A stretch of DNA of 64,000 nucleotides, taken from NCBI RefSeq assembly GCF_019645855.1, contig NZ_CP080999.1, positions 2,294,001 to 2,358,000 on the forward strand. Direction: 5' to 3'. Positions 18,328 through 27,546 of this stretch are shown piece after piece (within the stretch, counting starts at the first letter, position 1; each line of letters begins with the position of its first letter). The position numbers were made by a program, and so were the translations under genes. Origin of the DNA: Mycobacterium malmoense (GTDB lineage Bacteria; Actinomycetota; Actinomycetes; Mycobacteriales; Mycobacteriaceae). The notes beneath the pieces are model-generated. The model saw only the letters and a list, made by a program, of their open reading frames with translations. It did no database searches and had not been told where the DNA came from.

Positions 18328-19086
18328 TCACTCCGGCTTGCGGGCCTCGACGAGGACCCGGGTCGAGTAAGTGACGAACGGTCCGTCGGCCTCGATGCGC
18401 TCATGCAGCTCCCGCAGCCGGTCACGGTAGCGCCGCACCGTGAAGTCCGGCACCGACCAGACCACCTTGCGCAGGAAGTAAACGACCGCGCCGATGTCGA
18501 AGAACTCGGCCCGCATCCGCTCCATCCGCAGATCGACAATCTCCATCCCCGCGGCCGCGGCCTGCGCGCTCACGGTGTCGGGGTGAAACTCGGCCCATTT
18601 CTGTGGTTGCGGCCCGATGAAGTATTCGACCAGTTCGGACATCGTCGCCGGTCCGATCTGCTGCGCGAAATAGGTGCCGCCCGGCCGCAGCACCCGGGCG
18701 ATTTCGTTCCACCGCACGGCGATCGGATGACGGCTGATCACCAGGTCGAACGCCTCATCGGCGAAGGGTAGCCATGCCTCGTCGCGAGTCACCACGATCA
18801 CCACGCCACGCGGATGCAAGAGTTTGGTGGCCAGCGCGGCGTTGGGCGGCCACGATTCCGTCGCGGCCATCGTGGGCGGGAATTGCGCGGCACCCGACAG
18901 CACCTCCCCGCCACCGGTATCGATGTCGCAGGCGGCCGACGCGGTGGCCAACCGCTGGCTCATCAGGCGTTGATAGCCCCAGGACGGCCTTTCCTCGGTC
19001 GCGCGGCCGTCGAGCCACGAGAAGTCCCAGCCGTCAACGGACACCGAATCGGCTTCGGCCACCAGATCTTCGAATGTGCGAGACAT
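18328..19086 (-). CDS. SAM-dependent methyltransferase
   Basis: 252 residues; methyltransferase type-11-like core: CDIDTGGGEVL (motif I), an acidic loop, DLVISRHPI (motif IV) and EIARVLRPGGTYFAQQIG. Substrate unknown; the Arg-rich last third may bind a polyanion or large substrate. ATG 19086 was preferred over the ATG three codons upstream because MSRTFEDLVAEAD reads as a natural N-terminus. It stands between the rRNA-modifying pseudouridine synthase and glbN where M. tuberculosis has lprI. Confidence 0.75.
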   Translation of the reverse strand: MSRTFEDLVAEADSVSVDGWDFSWLDGRATEERPSWGYQRLMSQRLATASAACDIDTGGGEVLSGAAQFPPTMAATESWPPNAALATKLLHPRGVVIVVTRDEAWLPFADEAFDLVISRHPIAVRWNEIARVLRPGGTYFAQQIGPATMSELVEYFIGPQPQKWAEFHPDTVSAQAAAAGMEIVDLRMERMRAEFFDIGAVVYFLRKVVWSVPDFTVRRYRDRLRELHERIEADGPFVTYSTRVLVEARKPE

Positions 19087-19150
19087 GCATAGCATTCTCG
19101 CCAACGTGTCGATCGAGCGTGGCCGCAATCGTCATAGCGGTGACCAGCGC

Positions 19151-19555
19151 TCAGACCTTGGTGGTCTCGGCGGACACGATCTCGGGAGCCAGCGGCGCGA
19201 TGGCACCGATAATGTCGGTCACCGTCGAGGAGGCGACCCCGGCGGCGGCGAGCGCGGCGGCCAAGTGCCCGGCCACCAGGCTGAAGTGGTGCATGGTGAT
19301 GCCGCGGCCCTCATGCACCTGTTTCATCGGCGCGCCTGAGTACGGCTCGGGCCCGCCGAGGGCGGCGGCAAAGAACTCGGCCTGTTTGCCCTTGAGGCGG
19401 TTCATATTCGTCCCGGTGAAAAAGCCGGAGAGTTGATCATCGGCAAGCACACGAACGTAGAAGTCCTCGACGACGACTTCGATGGCCTCGTGCCCGCCGA
19501 TCCGGTCATAGATCGTGGTCGGCTCGGGTGTGCGGAAGCGCGCCAGCATTTTCAT
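19151..19555 (-). CDS. glbN: Group I truncated haemoglobin (HbN)
   Basis: 134-residue haem protein that detoxifies nitric oxide by dioxygenation to nitrate in M. tuberculosis. TyrB10 (Y33), Leu54, Gln58 and the proximal His81 are all at the same positions as in M. tuberculosis HbN. The polar pre-A extension (MKMLARFRTPEP), which matters for NO turnover there, is also kept. ATG start at 19555. Confidence 0.93.
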   Translation of the reverse strand: MKMLARFRTPEPTTIYDRIGGHEAIEVVVEDFYVRVLADDQLSGFFTGTNMNRLKGKQAEFFAAALGGPEPYSGAPMKQVHEGRGITMHHFSLVAGHLAAALAAAGVASSTVTDIIGAIAPLAPEIVSAETTKV

Positions 19556-19612
19556 AACACCGATTGGAACATTTAGGCGTTGCCCGTCGGTTAGTGCGTG
19601 ATCACACGCGTA

Positions 19613-19625
19613 TTACCCTGTGTAA
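19613..19625. promoter_or_regulatory. Operator-like repeats between glbN and the reductase gene
   Basis: TTAC-5 nt-GTAA at 19613-19625, and a GTGATCAC palindrome just upstream at about 19598-19605, lie within the 253-nt divergent region. They could serve glbN, the reductase, or both. The regulators are unknown; the second site resembles half of a CRP-type site. Confidence 0.3.
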
Positions 19626-19808
19626 CAAGCGGATTGCCTTCAAGTGGCCGCAACGTTGATCGCGTGTGAGGCGCGGGACGCCGTTCGCATAATCGCAATC
19701 CGCATCGGGTGGCCGACCGATGTCCTAGGTTGGGCCTATGACCCACGTCACATCACCTAGACCTGGCGCCCGCGGTCGGGGGACGAACATCGTCAGGAGC
19801 GAAAGCCG

Positions 19809-20825
19809 ATGAACCTTGGTGACTTAACGAACTTGGTGGAAAAGCCGTTCGCGGCGGTCTCCAACATCATCAACACCCCCAACTCGGCTGGGCGGTATCG
19901 ACCGTTTTATCTGAGGAATGTGCTCGACGCGGTGCAGGGCCGCACGCTCAGCGATGCCGTGCAGGGCAAGACCATCCTCATCACCGGCGGGTCGTCGGGC
20001 ATCGGCGAGGCCGCCGCCAAGAAGATCGCATCGGCGGGCGGGGTGGTGGTCCTGGTCGCCCGCACCCGGGAAAACCTCGAAAAGGTGGCCGACCAGATCC
20101 GCGGCGACGGCGGTGCGGCCCACGTGTACCCGTGCGACCTGTCCGACATGGACGCCATCGCCGCGATGGCCGACCAGGTGCTCGACGACCTCGGCGGCGT
20201 CGACATCCTGATCAACAACGCGGGCCGGTCAATTCGACGCTCGCTGGAGTTGTCCTACGACCGCATCCACGACTACCAGCGGACCATGCAACTGAACTAC
20301 CTCGGCGCGGTCCAGCTCATCCTCAAGTTCGTCCCCGGGATGCGGGAACGCGGCTTCGGGCAGATCGTCAACGTCTCCTCGGTCGGCGTGCAAACCCGCG
20401 CACCGCGCTTCGGCGCCTACATCGCCAGCAAGGCCGCGCTGGACAGCCTGTGCGACGCGCTGCAGGCCGAAACCGTCAACGACAACGTGCGATTCACCAC
20501 CGTGCACATGGCCCTGGTGCGCACCCCGATGATCAGCCCGACCACGATGTATGACAAGTTCCCGGCGCTGACGCCGGATCAGGCGGCCGGCGTGATCACG
20601 GACGCCATCGTGCACCGGCCCCGCCGAGCCAGCTCGCCGTTCGGGCAATTCGCCGCCGTCGCCGACGCCGTCAACCCGGCCGTCATGGACCGCGTGCGCA
20701 ACCGCGCGTTTGCCATGTTCGACGACTCCAACGCCGCCAAGGGCGGCGAATCCGCCAGCGATGCAGCGTCTTTCGACAGCCGAAGCGAGACCTTCGTGCG
20801 GGCGACCCGCGGGATACATTGGTGA
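19809..20825 (+). CDS. Short-chain dehydrogenase, probable fatty acyl-CoA reductase type (Rv1543-like)
   Basis: 338 residues. NAD(P)-binding TGGSSGIGEAA after an N-terminal extension of about 55 residues, NNAGRS, and the catalytic Ser (NVSSVG) and YIASK Tyr/Lys pair. The N-terminal extension and C-terminal tail match the M. tuberculosis protein Rv1543, annotated as a fatty acyl-CoA reductase. The reducing activity on acyl chains is by homology only. A good AGGAGC site precedes ATG 19809. The next gene follows after 4 nt, so they form an operon. Confidence 0.85.
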   Translation: MNLGDLTNLVEKPFAAVSNIINTPNSAGRYRPFYLRNVLDAVQGRTLSDAVQGKTILITGGSSGIGEAAAKKIASAGGVVVLVARTRENLEKVADQIRGDGGAAHVYPCDLSDMDAIAAMADQVLDDLGGVDILINNAGRSIRRSLELSYDRIHDYQRTMQLNYLGAVQLILKFVPGMRERGFGQIVNVSSVGVQTRAPRFGAYIASKAALDSLCDALQAETVNDNVRFTTVHMALVRTPMISPTTMYDKFPALTPDQAAGVITDAIVHRPRRASSPFGQFAAVADAVNPAVMDRVRNRAFAMFDDSNAAKGGESASDAASFDSRSETFVRATRGIHW

Positions 20826-20829
20826 CACC

Positions 20830-21633
20830 ATGAGCCTTCCGAAACCCGACAATCAGACCACCGTCGTCATCACCGGCGCCTCATCCGGTATCGGCGCCGA
20901 ACTGGCTCGCGGCCTGGCCCGTCGCGGCTTTCCGCTGCTCCTGGTCGCGCGGCGCCGCGAGCGTCTCGACGAGCTGGCCAACGAGGTGGGCGAGGAGTAC
21001 ACGGTCGCCGTCGAGGTGATGCCGCTGGACCTCGGCGACGGCGGGGCCCGCGCAAAACTGGCGGACCGGCTTCGCAACGAACCGATCGCCGGGCTGTGCA
21101 ACAGCGCCGGTTTCGGCACCAGCGGGGTCTTCCATACGCTGCCGCTGGAACGCGAGAGCGAAGAGGTCACCCTCAACGCGCTGGCGTTGATGGAACTGAC
21201 CCATGCCGCCCTGCCCGGCATGGTCGAACGGGGCGCGGGGGCGGTGATGAACATCGCGTCGATCGCTGGGTTCCAGCCGATGCCCTACATGGCGGTGTAT
21301 TCGGCCACCAAGGCTTTCGTGCAGACATTCTCCGAAGCCGTGCACGAGGAGCTGCACGGCACGGGCGTGTCGGTCACGGTGCTGTGCCCGGGCCCGGTGC
21401 CCACCGAGTGGGCGGAGATCGCCAATGCCGAACGGTTCAGCATTCCCGTCGCGCAGGTTTCGCCACACGAGGTGGCCGAAGCCGCGATCGGGGGGATGCT
21501 CGCCGGCAGGCGCAGCGTGGTGCCCGGGGTCGTGCCCAAGGTCGTCAGCACCGGCGGCAGATTCGTCCCGCGCAGCCTGCTGCTGCCCGCGATTCGGATC
21601 GGGAACCGATTCCGCGGCGGACCCGGTAGCTAG
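20830..21633 (+). CDS. Short-chain dehydrogenase/ketoacyl reductase (Rv1544-like)
   Basis: 267 residues, same length as Rv1544. TGASSGIGAELA cofactor motif, NSAGFG (in place of NNAG), catalytic NIASIAG Ser and YSATK Tyr/Lys. Second gene of the pair with the upstream reductase; together they probably modify lipid chains, but substrates are unknown. ATG 20830 was chosen over an upstream in-frame start that would overlap the previous gene by 116 nt. Confidence 0.85.
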   Translation: MSLPKPDNQTTVVITGASSGIGAELARGLARRGFPLLLVARRRERLDELANEVGEEYTVAVEVMPLDLGDGGARAKLADRLRNEPIAGLCNSAGFGTSGVFHTLPLERESEEVTLNALALMELTHAALPGMVERGAGAVMNIASIAGFQPMPYMAVYSATKAFVQTFSEAVHEELHGTGVSVTVLCPGPVPTEWAEIANAERFSIPVAQVSPHEVAEAAIGGMLAGRRSVVPGVVPKVVSTGGRFVPRSLLLPAIRIGNRFRGGPGS

Positions 21634-21663
21634 GCGGTTGCCGTGCGGGGACGAGTCTGCGGG

Positions 21664-22101
21664 CTACGACTTGGAGCTCCACAGCACATCGGTGACGTCG
21701 ATGAGTGTGACCAGCAGCAACGGGTCGGTGACTCGCGTGAGGAGCGCCTTCGATACCACGGTGCGCACGTGATAGCCATCGACGTGACACCACTCCGCGA
21801 CGGTGCCCGCGGCGGCCCGCAGCGCGGTGACGCAGTCATGCCCTGGGAGGTGCGCGAGGCCGGCCATCAGACGGGAAAGTGGTTGTCCGGTGAGGGTGTT
21901 GGCGTCGGGGTAGCCGAGCATCGCCGCGAAGGCGGGATTGACGTAGATGAGCTCACCGTCGAGTCCGACCGCCAGCGTCGGCGTCGGTAGTCGGTTCAGC
22001 AGGACTATGGCGGGCAGCTGCTGCAGGTAGTCGCGCGGTGTGGGCGGCGGCTGCCGACGACGCTCGATCCCGGGCTCGCGGACATTCGGGATGCTCTGCA
22101 C
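21664..22101 (-). CDS. Single PAS-domain protein
   Basis: About 145 residues. One PAS domain: TPTLAVGLDGELIYVNPAFAAMLGYPDANTLTGQPL is the classic N-terminal PAS stretch, read in two parts. There is no kinase, cyclase or DNA-binding domain, so it may sense a ligand or redox state and act on a partner. GTG 22101 has GGAGA six bases upstream; a TTG at 22125 is an alternative start. It is divergent from the TetR gene, across an operator. Confidence 0.65.
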   Translation of the reverse strand: MQSIPNVREPGIERRRQPPPTPRDYLQQLPAIVLLNRLPTPTLAVGLDGELIYVNPAFAAMLGYPDANTLTGQPLSRLMAGLAHLPGHDCVTALRAAAGTVAEWCHVDGYHVRTVVSKALLTRVTDPLLLVTLIDVTDVLWSSKS

Positions 22102-22142
22102 GTTGTCTCCGCATGTGAGATGCAATAGACCAGTAGTTTGAT

Positions 22143-22169
22143 ACAGACTATAAGTCTGTCACTAGACTT
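22143..22169. promoter_or_regulatory. Probable TetR autoregulatory operator
   Basis: ACAGACT-ATA-AGTCTGT (22143-22159) is a perfect 7-bp inverted repeat. It overlaps a second one, AAGTCT-6 nt-AGACTT (22152-22169). The sites lie between the PAS gene start (22101) and the TetR start (22177) and cover a TATAAG -10-like hexamer, as expected for a repressor that controls itself and its divergent neighbour. Confidence 0.6.
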
Positions 22170-22176
22170 GCGGTTC

Positions 22177-22839
22177 ATGGGCGGCGTCAGGGCAACCCGG
22201 CGGCAGCTGAACGCGGAGCTCACCCGGACCGCAGTGCTCGACGCAGCCCGGGCGCTTTTCGTCGCCAAAGGCTTCGAAGCGACCTCCGTCGACGAGATCG
22301 CCCAGGCGTCGCGATCCAGCAAGGGCGCCGTCTACCACCACTTTCGGGACAAGCAGGCGATCTTTGGCGAAGTCTTCCGGACCAGCCAGGCCGCCATCAT
22401 GCAGGCAGTACTGCCGGCTGCCCTGGAATCCATGCCGGATGACGCCAGCCCGTGGGAGCAGGCATTGCTCGCGATCAGCGCGGTGCTGCGGTGTTATGTC
22501 GAGGACGACGAGGCGCGGGTGTTGCTGCGTGAATCGGCCGGCGCGCTGGGCTGGGACCGTAAGCAGGCGGTCGACGAGGAGCTGGCGCTTCCGCTGCTCC
22601 GTGGGGTGCTCACCGAGCTGATCGAGGCGGGTGAAGTGGTGGCGATACCGGTCGGTGTGACCGCCGAGTTGCTCTACGCCCTGCTCAGCAAGACGGGTCC
22701 GATCATCGCCGCCGCCGAGGATCCCGCACAAGCGGTCGCCGAGATCGAACCGGTGCTGTTCAAGATGTTAAGTGGCCTGCGCCGCGAACCGGCCACGCCG
22801 AAAGGCAAAAACGCGCGGCTGGGCTTCGCCCGGCCGTAA
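22177..22839 (+). CDS. TetR-family transcriptional regulator
   Basis: 220 residues. The N-terminal helix-turn-helix is clear: RTAVLDAARALFVAKGFEA, then SVDEIAQASRSSKGAVYHHF. The C-terminal ligand domain is not close to any family I can name; a Lys/Arg-rich tail follows. ATG 22177 was preferred to upstream 22138 because the upstream codons cover the operator. Likely to repress itself and the divergent PAS gene. Confidence 0.88.
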   Translation: MGGVRATRRQLNAELTRTAVLDAARALFVAKGFEATSVDEIAQASRSSKGAVYHHFRDKQAIFGEVFRTSQAAIMQAVLPAALESMPDDASPWEQALLAISAVLRCYVEDDEARVLLRESAGALGWDRKQAVDEELALPLLRGVLTELIEAGEVVAIPVGVTAELLYALLSKTGPIIAAAEDPAQAVAEIEPVLFKMLSGLRREPATPKGKNARLGFARP

Positions 22840-22863
22840 AAGCCGCAAAAGCCGCAAAAGCCG
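22838..22863 (+). repeat. Three tandem 9-bp units AAAAGCCGC
   Basis: Three consecutive copies of AAAAGCCGC (the last lacks the final C) begin at the TetR stop codon. A short tract prone to slippage; no function is apparent. Confidence 0.7.
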
Positions 22864-22954
22864 ATGTGACGATCGAGGACGGTCACGGGAGCCGGAGACA
22901 CACTCCACGACACGCCGGGATCCTGTCGGCTCTCGGTCATAGACTGGCGTCCCT

Positions 22955-25900
22955 ATGAACCAGTCCTCCTTCGTGCACCTGCATAACCACACCGAGTACT
23001 CGATGCTGGACGGTGCCGCGAAGATCACGCCGATGCTGGCCGAGGCGGAGCGGCTGGAGATGGCCGCGATCGGCATGACCGATCACGGAAACATGTTCGG
23101 CGCCAGCGAGTTCTACAACGCGGCGACCAAGGCCGGGATCAAGCCGATCATCGGCGTCGAGGCGTATATCGCGCCCGGGTCACGCTTCGACACCCGTCGT
23201 GTCCAGTGGGGCGATCCGAGCCAGAAGGGCGACGACGTGTCGGGCAGCGGCGCCTACACGCACCTGACCATGGTTGCCGAGAACGCGACCGGTCTGCGCA
23301 ACTTGTTCAGGCTGTCCTCGCTGGCCTCCTTCGAAGGTCAGCTGGGCAAGTGGTCGCGCATGGACGCCGAGCTCATCGCCGAACACGCGGACGGCATCAT
23401 CATCACCACCGGCTGCCCGTCCGGGGAGGTGCAGACCCGGCTGCGTCTGGGGCAGCACCGGGAGGCGCTTGAGGCCGCGGCCAGGTGGCGGGAGATCGTC
23501 GGGGCGGACAACTACTTCCTGGAGTTGATGGACCACGGGCTGGATATCGAACGCCGGGTCCGCGACGGGTTGCTCGAGGTCGGCCGCACGCTCAACATCC
23601 GGCCGCTGGCCACCAACGACTGCCACTACGTCACCCGCGACGCCGCGCACAACCACGAGGCGCTGTTGTGTGTGCAGACCGGCAAGACGCTCTCGGATCC
23701 GAATCGGTTCAAGTTCGACGGCGACGGCTACTATCTGAAGTCGGCCGCCGAGATGCGCCAGATCTGGGACGACGAGGTGCCCGGCGCGTGTGACTCCACG
23801 CTGTTGATCGCCGAGCGGGTGCAGTCCTACGACGAGGTGTGGGCGCCGCGCGACCGGATCCCGGTCTTCCCGGTGCCCGAAGGGCACGACCAATCGTCCT
23901 GGCTGCGGCATGAGGTGGATGCCGGGCTGCGCCGACGGTTCCCCGACGGCCCGCCGGACGGTTACGAAGCGCGCGCCGCCTACGAGATCGACGTCATCTG
24001 CGCCAAGGGCTTCCCGTCCTACTTCTTGATCGTCGCCGACCTGATCAACCACGCGCGGTCGGTGGGCATCCGGGTCGGTCCCGGCCGCGGCTCGGCCGCC
24101 GGCTCGCTCGTCGCCTACGCCCTGGGCATCACCGACATCGACCCGATCCCGCACGGTCTGCTGTTCGAGCGGTTCCTCAACCCCGAGCGCACGTCGATGC
24201 CCGACATCGACATCGACTTCGACGACCGCCGCCGCGGCGAGATGGTGCGCTACGCCGCCGACAAGTGGGGCTCCGACCGGGTGGCCCAGGTCATTACCTT
24301 CGGCACCATCAAAACCAAAGCGGCGCTGAAGGATTCGGCGCGGATCCACTACGGCCAGCCCGGATTCGCGATCGCCGACCGGATCACCAAGGCGTTGCCG
24401 CCGCCGATCATGGCCAAGGACATTCCGCTCGCGGGGATCACCGACCCCAACCACGAGCGCTACAAAGAGGCCGCCGAGGTCCGCGGCCTGATCGAAACCG
24501 ACCCCGATGTGCGCACCATCTACCAGACCGCACGCGGCCTGGAGGGCCTGATCCGCAACGCCGGTGTGCACGCCTGCGCGGTGATCATGAGCAGCGAGCC
24601 GCTGACCGAGGCGATCCCGCTGTGGAAGCGACCGCAGGACGGGGCCATCATCACCGGCTGGGATTACCCGTCGTGTGAGGCCATCGGCCTGCTGAAGATG
24701 GACTTCCTGGGCCTGCGCAACCTGACGATCATCGGCGACGCGATCGAGAACATCAAGGCCAACAGGGGAATCGACCTCGACCTGGAGGCGGTGCCGCTCG
24801 ACGACAAGGCCACCTACGAGCTGCTGGGCCGCGGCGACACGCTGGGCGTGTTCCAGCTCGACGGCGGGCCGATGCGCGACCTGCTGCGCCGGATGCAGCC
24901 GACCGGGTTCGAGGACGTGGTCGCCGTCATCGCGCTCTACCGGCCCGGGCCGATGGGCATGAACGCCCACAACGACTACGCCGATCGCAAGAACAACCGG
25001 CAGGCGATCCGGCCCATTCACCCGGAGCTCGAGGAACCGCTGCGCGAGATCCTCGCCGAGACCTACGGCCTGATCGTGTATCAGGAGCAGATCATGCGCA
25101 TCGCGCAGAAGGTGGCCGGCTACTCGCTGGCCCGAGCCGACATTCTGCGCAAGGCCATGGGCAAGAAGAAGCGCGAGGTGCTGGAGAAGGAGTTCGAGGG
25201 ATTCTCCGACGGCATGAAGGGCAACGGGTTCTCGCCGGCGGCAATTAAAGCGTTGTGGGACACCATCCTTCCGTTCGCCGACTACGCGTTCAACAAGTCG
25301 CACGCCGCGGGCTATGGCATGGTCTCCTACTGGACGGCCTACCTCAAGGCGAACTATCCCGCGGAATACATGGCCGGCCTGCTGACCTCGGTCGGCGACG
25401 ACAAGGACAAGGCGGCCGTCTACCTCGCCGACTGCCGCAAGCTGGGCATCACGGTGTTGCCGCCGGACGTCAACGAGTCCGGCCTGAACTTCGCGTCGGT
25501 GGGCACCGACATCCGCTACGGGCTGGGCGCGGTGCGCAACGTCGGCGCCAACGTGGTGGGATCGTTGCTGCAAACCCGCAGCGGCAAGGGCAAGTTCACC
25601 GACTTCTCGGATTACCTGAACAAGATCGACATTTCCGCGTGCACCAAGAAGGTCACCGAGTCGCTGATCAAGGCGGGCGCGTTCGACTCGCTGGGGCATC
25701 CCCGCAAAGGCCTGTTCCTGGTGCACACCGACGCCGTCGACTCGGTGCTGGGCACCAAGAAGGCCGAAGCGATGGGTCAGTTCGACCTGTTCGGCGGCGC
25801 CAATGATGACGGCACCGGCGCTGGAGACCCTGTGTTCACTATCAAGGTGCCTGACGACGAGTGGGAAGACAAGCACAAGCTGGCCCTGGAGCGGGAGATG

Positions 25901-26500
25901 CTGGGCCTATACGTGTCCGGCCATCCGCTCAACGGGGTGGCGCACCTGCTTTCCGCCCAGGTCGACACCGCGATCCCGGCGATCCTGGACGGCGATGTGT
26001 CCAACGACACCCAGGTGCGGGTGGGTGGCATCCTGGCTTCGGTGAACCGCCGGGTCAACAAGAACGGGATGCCTTGGGCATCAGCACAATTGGAAGACCT
26101 CACCGGTGGCATCGAAGTGATGTTCTTCCCGCAGGCGTACTCCGTTTACGGCGCCGAGATCGTCGACGACGCGGTGGTGCTGGTGAACGCCAAGGTCGCG
26201 ATCCGCGACGACCGGATCGCGCTGATCGCCAACGACCTTGTGGTGCCGGACTTTTCCAACGCGCGGGCGGATCGGCCGCTGGCGGTCAGCCTGCCCACCC
26301 GGCAGTGCACCGTCGACAAGGTGAGCGCGCTCAAGCAGGTGCTGGCCCGTCACCCCGGCACTTCGCAGGTGCATCTGCGACTCATCAGCGGGGACCGGAT
26401 CACCACCCTCGAGCTGGACCAGTCGCTGCGGGTGACGCCCTCGCCGGCGCTGATGGGCGACCTCAAGGAGTTGCTCGGCCCGGGGTGCTTGGGCGGTTAA
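22955..26500 (+). CDS. dnaE1: DNA polymerase III alpha subunit
   Basis: Replicative polymerase, 1181 residues. The N-terminal PHP domain (HLHNHTEYSMLDG) keeps the metal-binding histidines that give proofreading exonuclease activity in mycobacteria. The palm carries the catalytic aspartates in PDIDIDFDD (about 416-424). Later come the beta-clamp-binding QFDLF near residue 945 and the OB-fold (VRVGGILASVNRRVNKNG). A TAGACT -10-like hexamer shortly upstream suggests a very short leader. Essential housekeeping gene. Confidence 0.97.
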   Translation: MNQSSFVHLHNHTEYSMLDGAAKITPMLAEAERLEMAAIGMTDHGNMFGASEFYNAATKAGIKPIIGVEAYIAPGSRFDTRRVQWGDPSQKGDDVSGSGAYTHLTMVAENATGLRNLFRLSSLASFEGQLGKWSRMDAELIAEHADGIIITTGCPSGEVQTRLRLGQHREALEAAARWREIVGADNYFLELMDHGLDIERRVRDGLLEVGRTLNIRPLATNDCHYVTRDAAHNHEALLCVQTGKTLSDPNRFKFDGDGYYLKSAAEMRQIWDDEVPGACDSTLLIAERVQSYDEVWAPRDRIPVFPVPEGHDQSSWLRHEVDAGLRRRFPDGPPDGYEARAAYEIDVICAKGFPSYFLIVADLINHARSVGIRVGPGRGSAAGSLVAYALGITDIDPIPHGLLFERFLNPERTSMPDIDIDFDDRRRGEMVRYAADKWGSDRVAQVITFGTIKTKAALKDSARIHYGQPGFAIADRITKALPPPIMAKDIPLAGITDPNHERYKEAAEVRGLIETDPDVRTIYQTARGLEGLIRNAGVHACAVIMSSEPLTEAIPLWKRPQDGAIITGWDYPSCEAIGLLKMDFLGLRNLTIIGDAIENIKANRGIDLDLEAVPLDDKATYELLGRGDTLGVFQLDGGPMRDLLRRMQPTGFEDVVAVIALYRPGPMGMNAHNDYADRKNNRQAIRPIHPELEEPLREILAETYGLIVYQEQIMRIAQKVAGYSLARADILRKAMGKKKREVLEKEFEGFSDGMKGNGFSPAAIKALWDTILPFADYAFNKSHAAGYGMVSYWTAYLKANYPAEYMAGLLTSVGDDKDKAAVYLADCRKLGITVLPPDVNESGLNFASVGTDIRYGLGAVRNVGANVVGSLLQTRSGKGKFTDFSDYLNKIDISACTKKVTESLIKAGAFDSLGHPRKGLFLVHTDAVDSVLGTKKAEAMGQFDLFGGANDDGTGAGDPVFTIKVPDDEWEDKHKLALEREMLGLYVSGHPLNGVAHLLSAQVDTAIPAILDGDVSNDTQVRVGGILASVNRRVNKNGMPWASAQLEDLTGGIEVMFFPQAYSVYGAEIVDDAVVLVNAKVAIRDDRIALIANDLVVPDFSNARADRPLAVSLPTRQCTVDKVSALKQVLARHPGTSQVHLRLISGDRITTLELDQSLRVTPSPALMGDLKELLGPGCLGG

Positions 26501-26501
26501 G

Positions 26502-26535
26502 CTGCGGCCCTCACAAGCTGCGATGAGGGCCGCAG
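26502..26535. terminator. Strong hairpin between dnaE1 and the NHL gene
   Basis: CTGCGGCCCTCA (26502-26513) pairs perfectly with TGAGGGCCGCAG (26524-26535) around a 10-nt loop. No U-run follows on either strand. It sits between converging genes and probably stops both transcripts, as U-less hairpins are proposed to do in mycobacteria. Confidence 0.6.
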
Positions 26536-26568
26536 ATGGAGGGGATTTACGGCGTGTCGGGTAGCCGG

Positions 26569-27546
26569 TTACAACGAGTCTTTCGGTTGGAACGGGCGTT
26601 CGTAGACTTGGAGACGATGGCGGCCCGAGTCTGCGACCAGCAGCTGGCCCTCGGGCCCAACCGCCATGCCAACAGGACGGTAAAAGCGCCTTTCCTCCTC
26701 GTAGCGGTTCGCTTCTCGCCGTCGCTCATCGACTTGTGGGTACATCTCCAGATACTGCTGCGCCCAATGAGAAAGCGGGGCATCGCCGGAAAGGGTTGTC
26801 GTGCAACGGCCTTGCTCGTCGAAGATCCTCACCGAGTCGTGCCCCCAGTCGGACACGTATATCCTCCCGGCTTCGTCCACAGCCACTCCGGAAGGGCGGC
26901 TCAGGAGTCCTGCCCCATAGATTCCGCGGAAATCACCATTGGGGCAGAATCGCTGCACGCGATCATTGCGCCAGTCGGAAACCCAGATATCGCCGTCGGG
27001 ACCAACGGCCACTCCCCAGGGCATGTTGAGCTGCCCCGGCTCGGTGCCGAAGGAGCCGAAGCAGGACAGGAGATTGCCGTCGCGTGTAAACCGTTGCACC
27101 CGAGCGTTGATCGAGTCGGTGACCCACAGACAGTCATCGTCGTCGCAACGGAGCCCCGAGGGCCGGTCGAGCTGGCCGGGGGCGGCGCCGTGGGTGCCCC
27201 AGCGCGTAAGGAAGGTTCCGTCGGCGTCGAAGACCGAGATCTGATGCAGGTCTTCGTCGGCCACGTAGATTCGACCGGCCCGATCTACCGCCAAAGCGGT
27301 GGGTGCCAGGAAGCACCCGGGGTCTGTGCCGAAGCTTCCAATCTCTCTAAAGGCTTGCTCATCAAGAGAAGTCACCGTTATCCGTGGTTGCTTGTCCTTC
27401 CAGGAGCTCGATCTGCTCAGGACATACAGCTCGTCCTGGTTTCCCAGTGCCACATCGACCGGGTGTTGGAAGCCCCGGCCGGTTATGCGTCCCAGGCCGA
27501 TGGCGCGGCAGCGGGGACTAGCCTGCGCGGGCCGTGCGGCGGTCAT
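26569..27546 (-). CDS. NHL-repeat beta-propeller protein
   Basis: 325 residues made of about six NHL repeats, each with a pattern like RPSGVAVDEAGRIYVSDWGHDSVRIF. No signal peptide or membrane helix is visible, unlike many secreted NHL proteins, so it may be a cytoplasmic scaffold or sensor. The start overlaps the stop of the DUF1501 gene by 4 nt. It is the last gene of the minus-strand block that begins at 35141. No match at this place in M. tuberculosis, so probably acquired. Confidence 0.75.
   Translation of the reverse strand: MTAARPAQASPRCRAIGLGRITGRGFQHPVDVALGNQDELYVLSRSSSWKDKQPRITVTSLDEQAFREIGSFGTDPGCFLAPTALAVDRAGRIYVADEDLHQISVFDADGTFLTRWGTHGAAPGQLDRPSGLRCDDDDCLWVTDSINARVQRFTRDGNLLSCFGSFGTEPGQLNMPWGVAVGPDGDIWVSDWRNDRVQRFCPNGDFRGIYGAGLLSRPSGVAVDEAGRIYVSDWGHDSVRIFDEQGRCTTTLSGDAPLSHWAQQYLEMYPQVDERRREANRYEEERRFYRPVGMAVGPEGQLLVADSGRHRLQVYERPFQPKDSL

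Noticed and set aside
23180..25876. 898-codon ORF opposite dnaE1
   Set aside because: Antisense of an essential polymerase, no recognisable motif, composition of a shadow frame.
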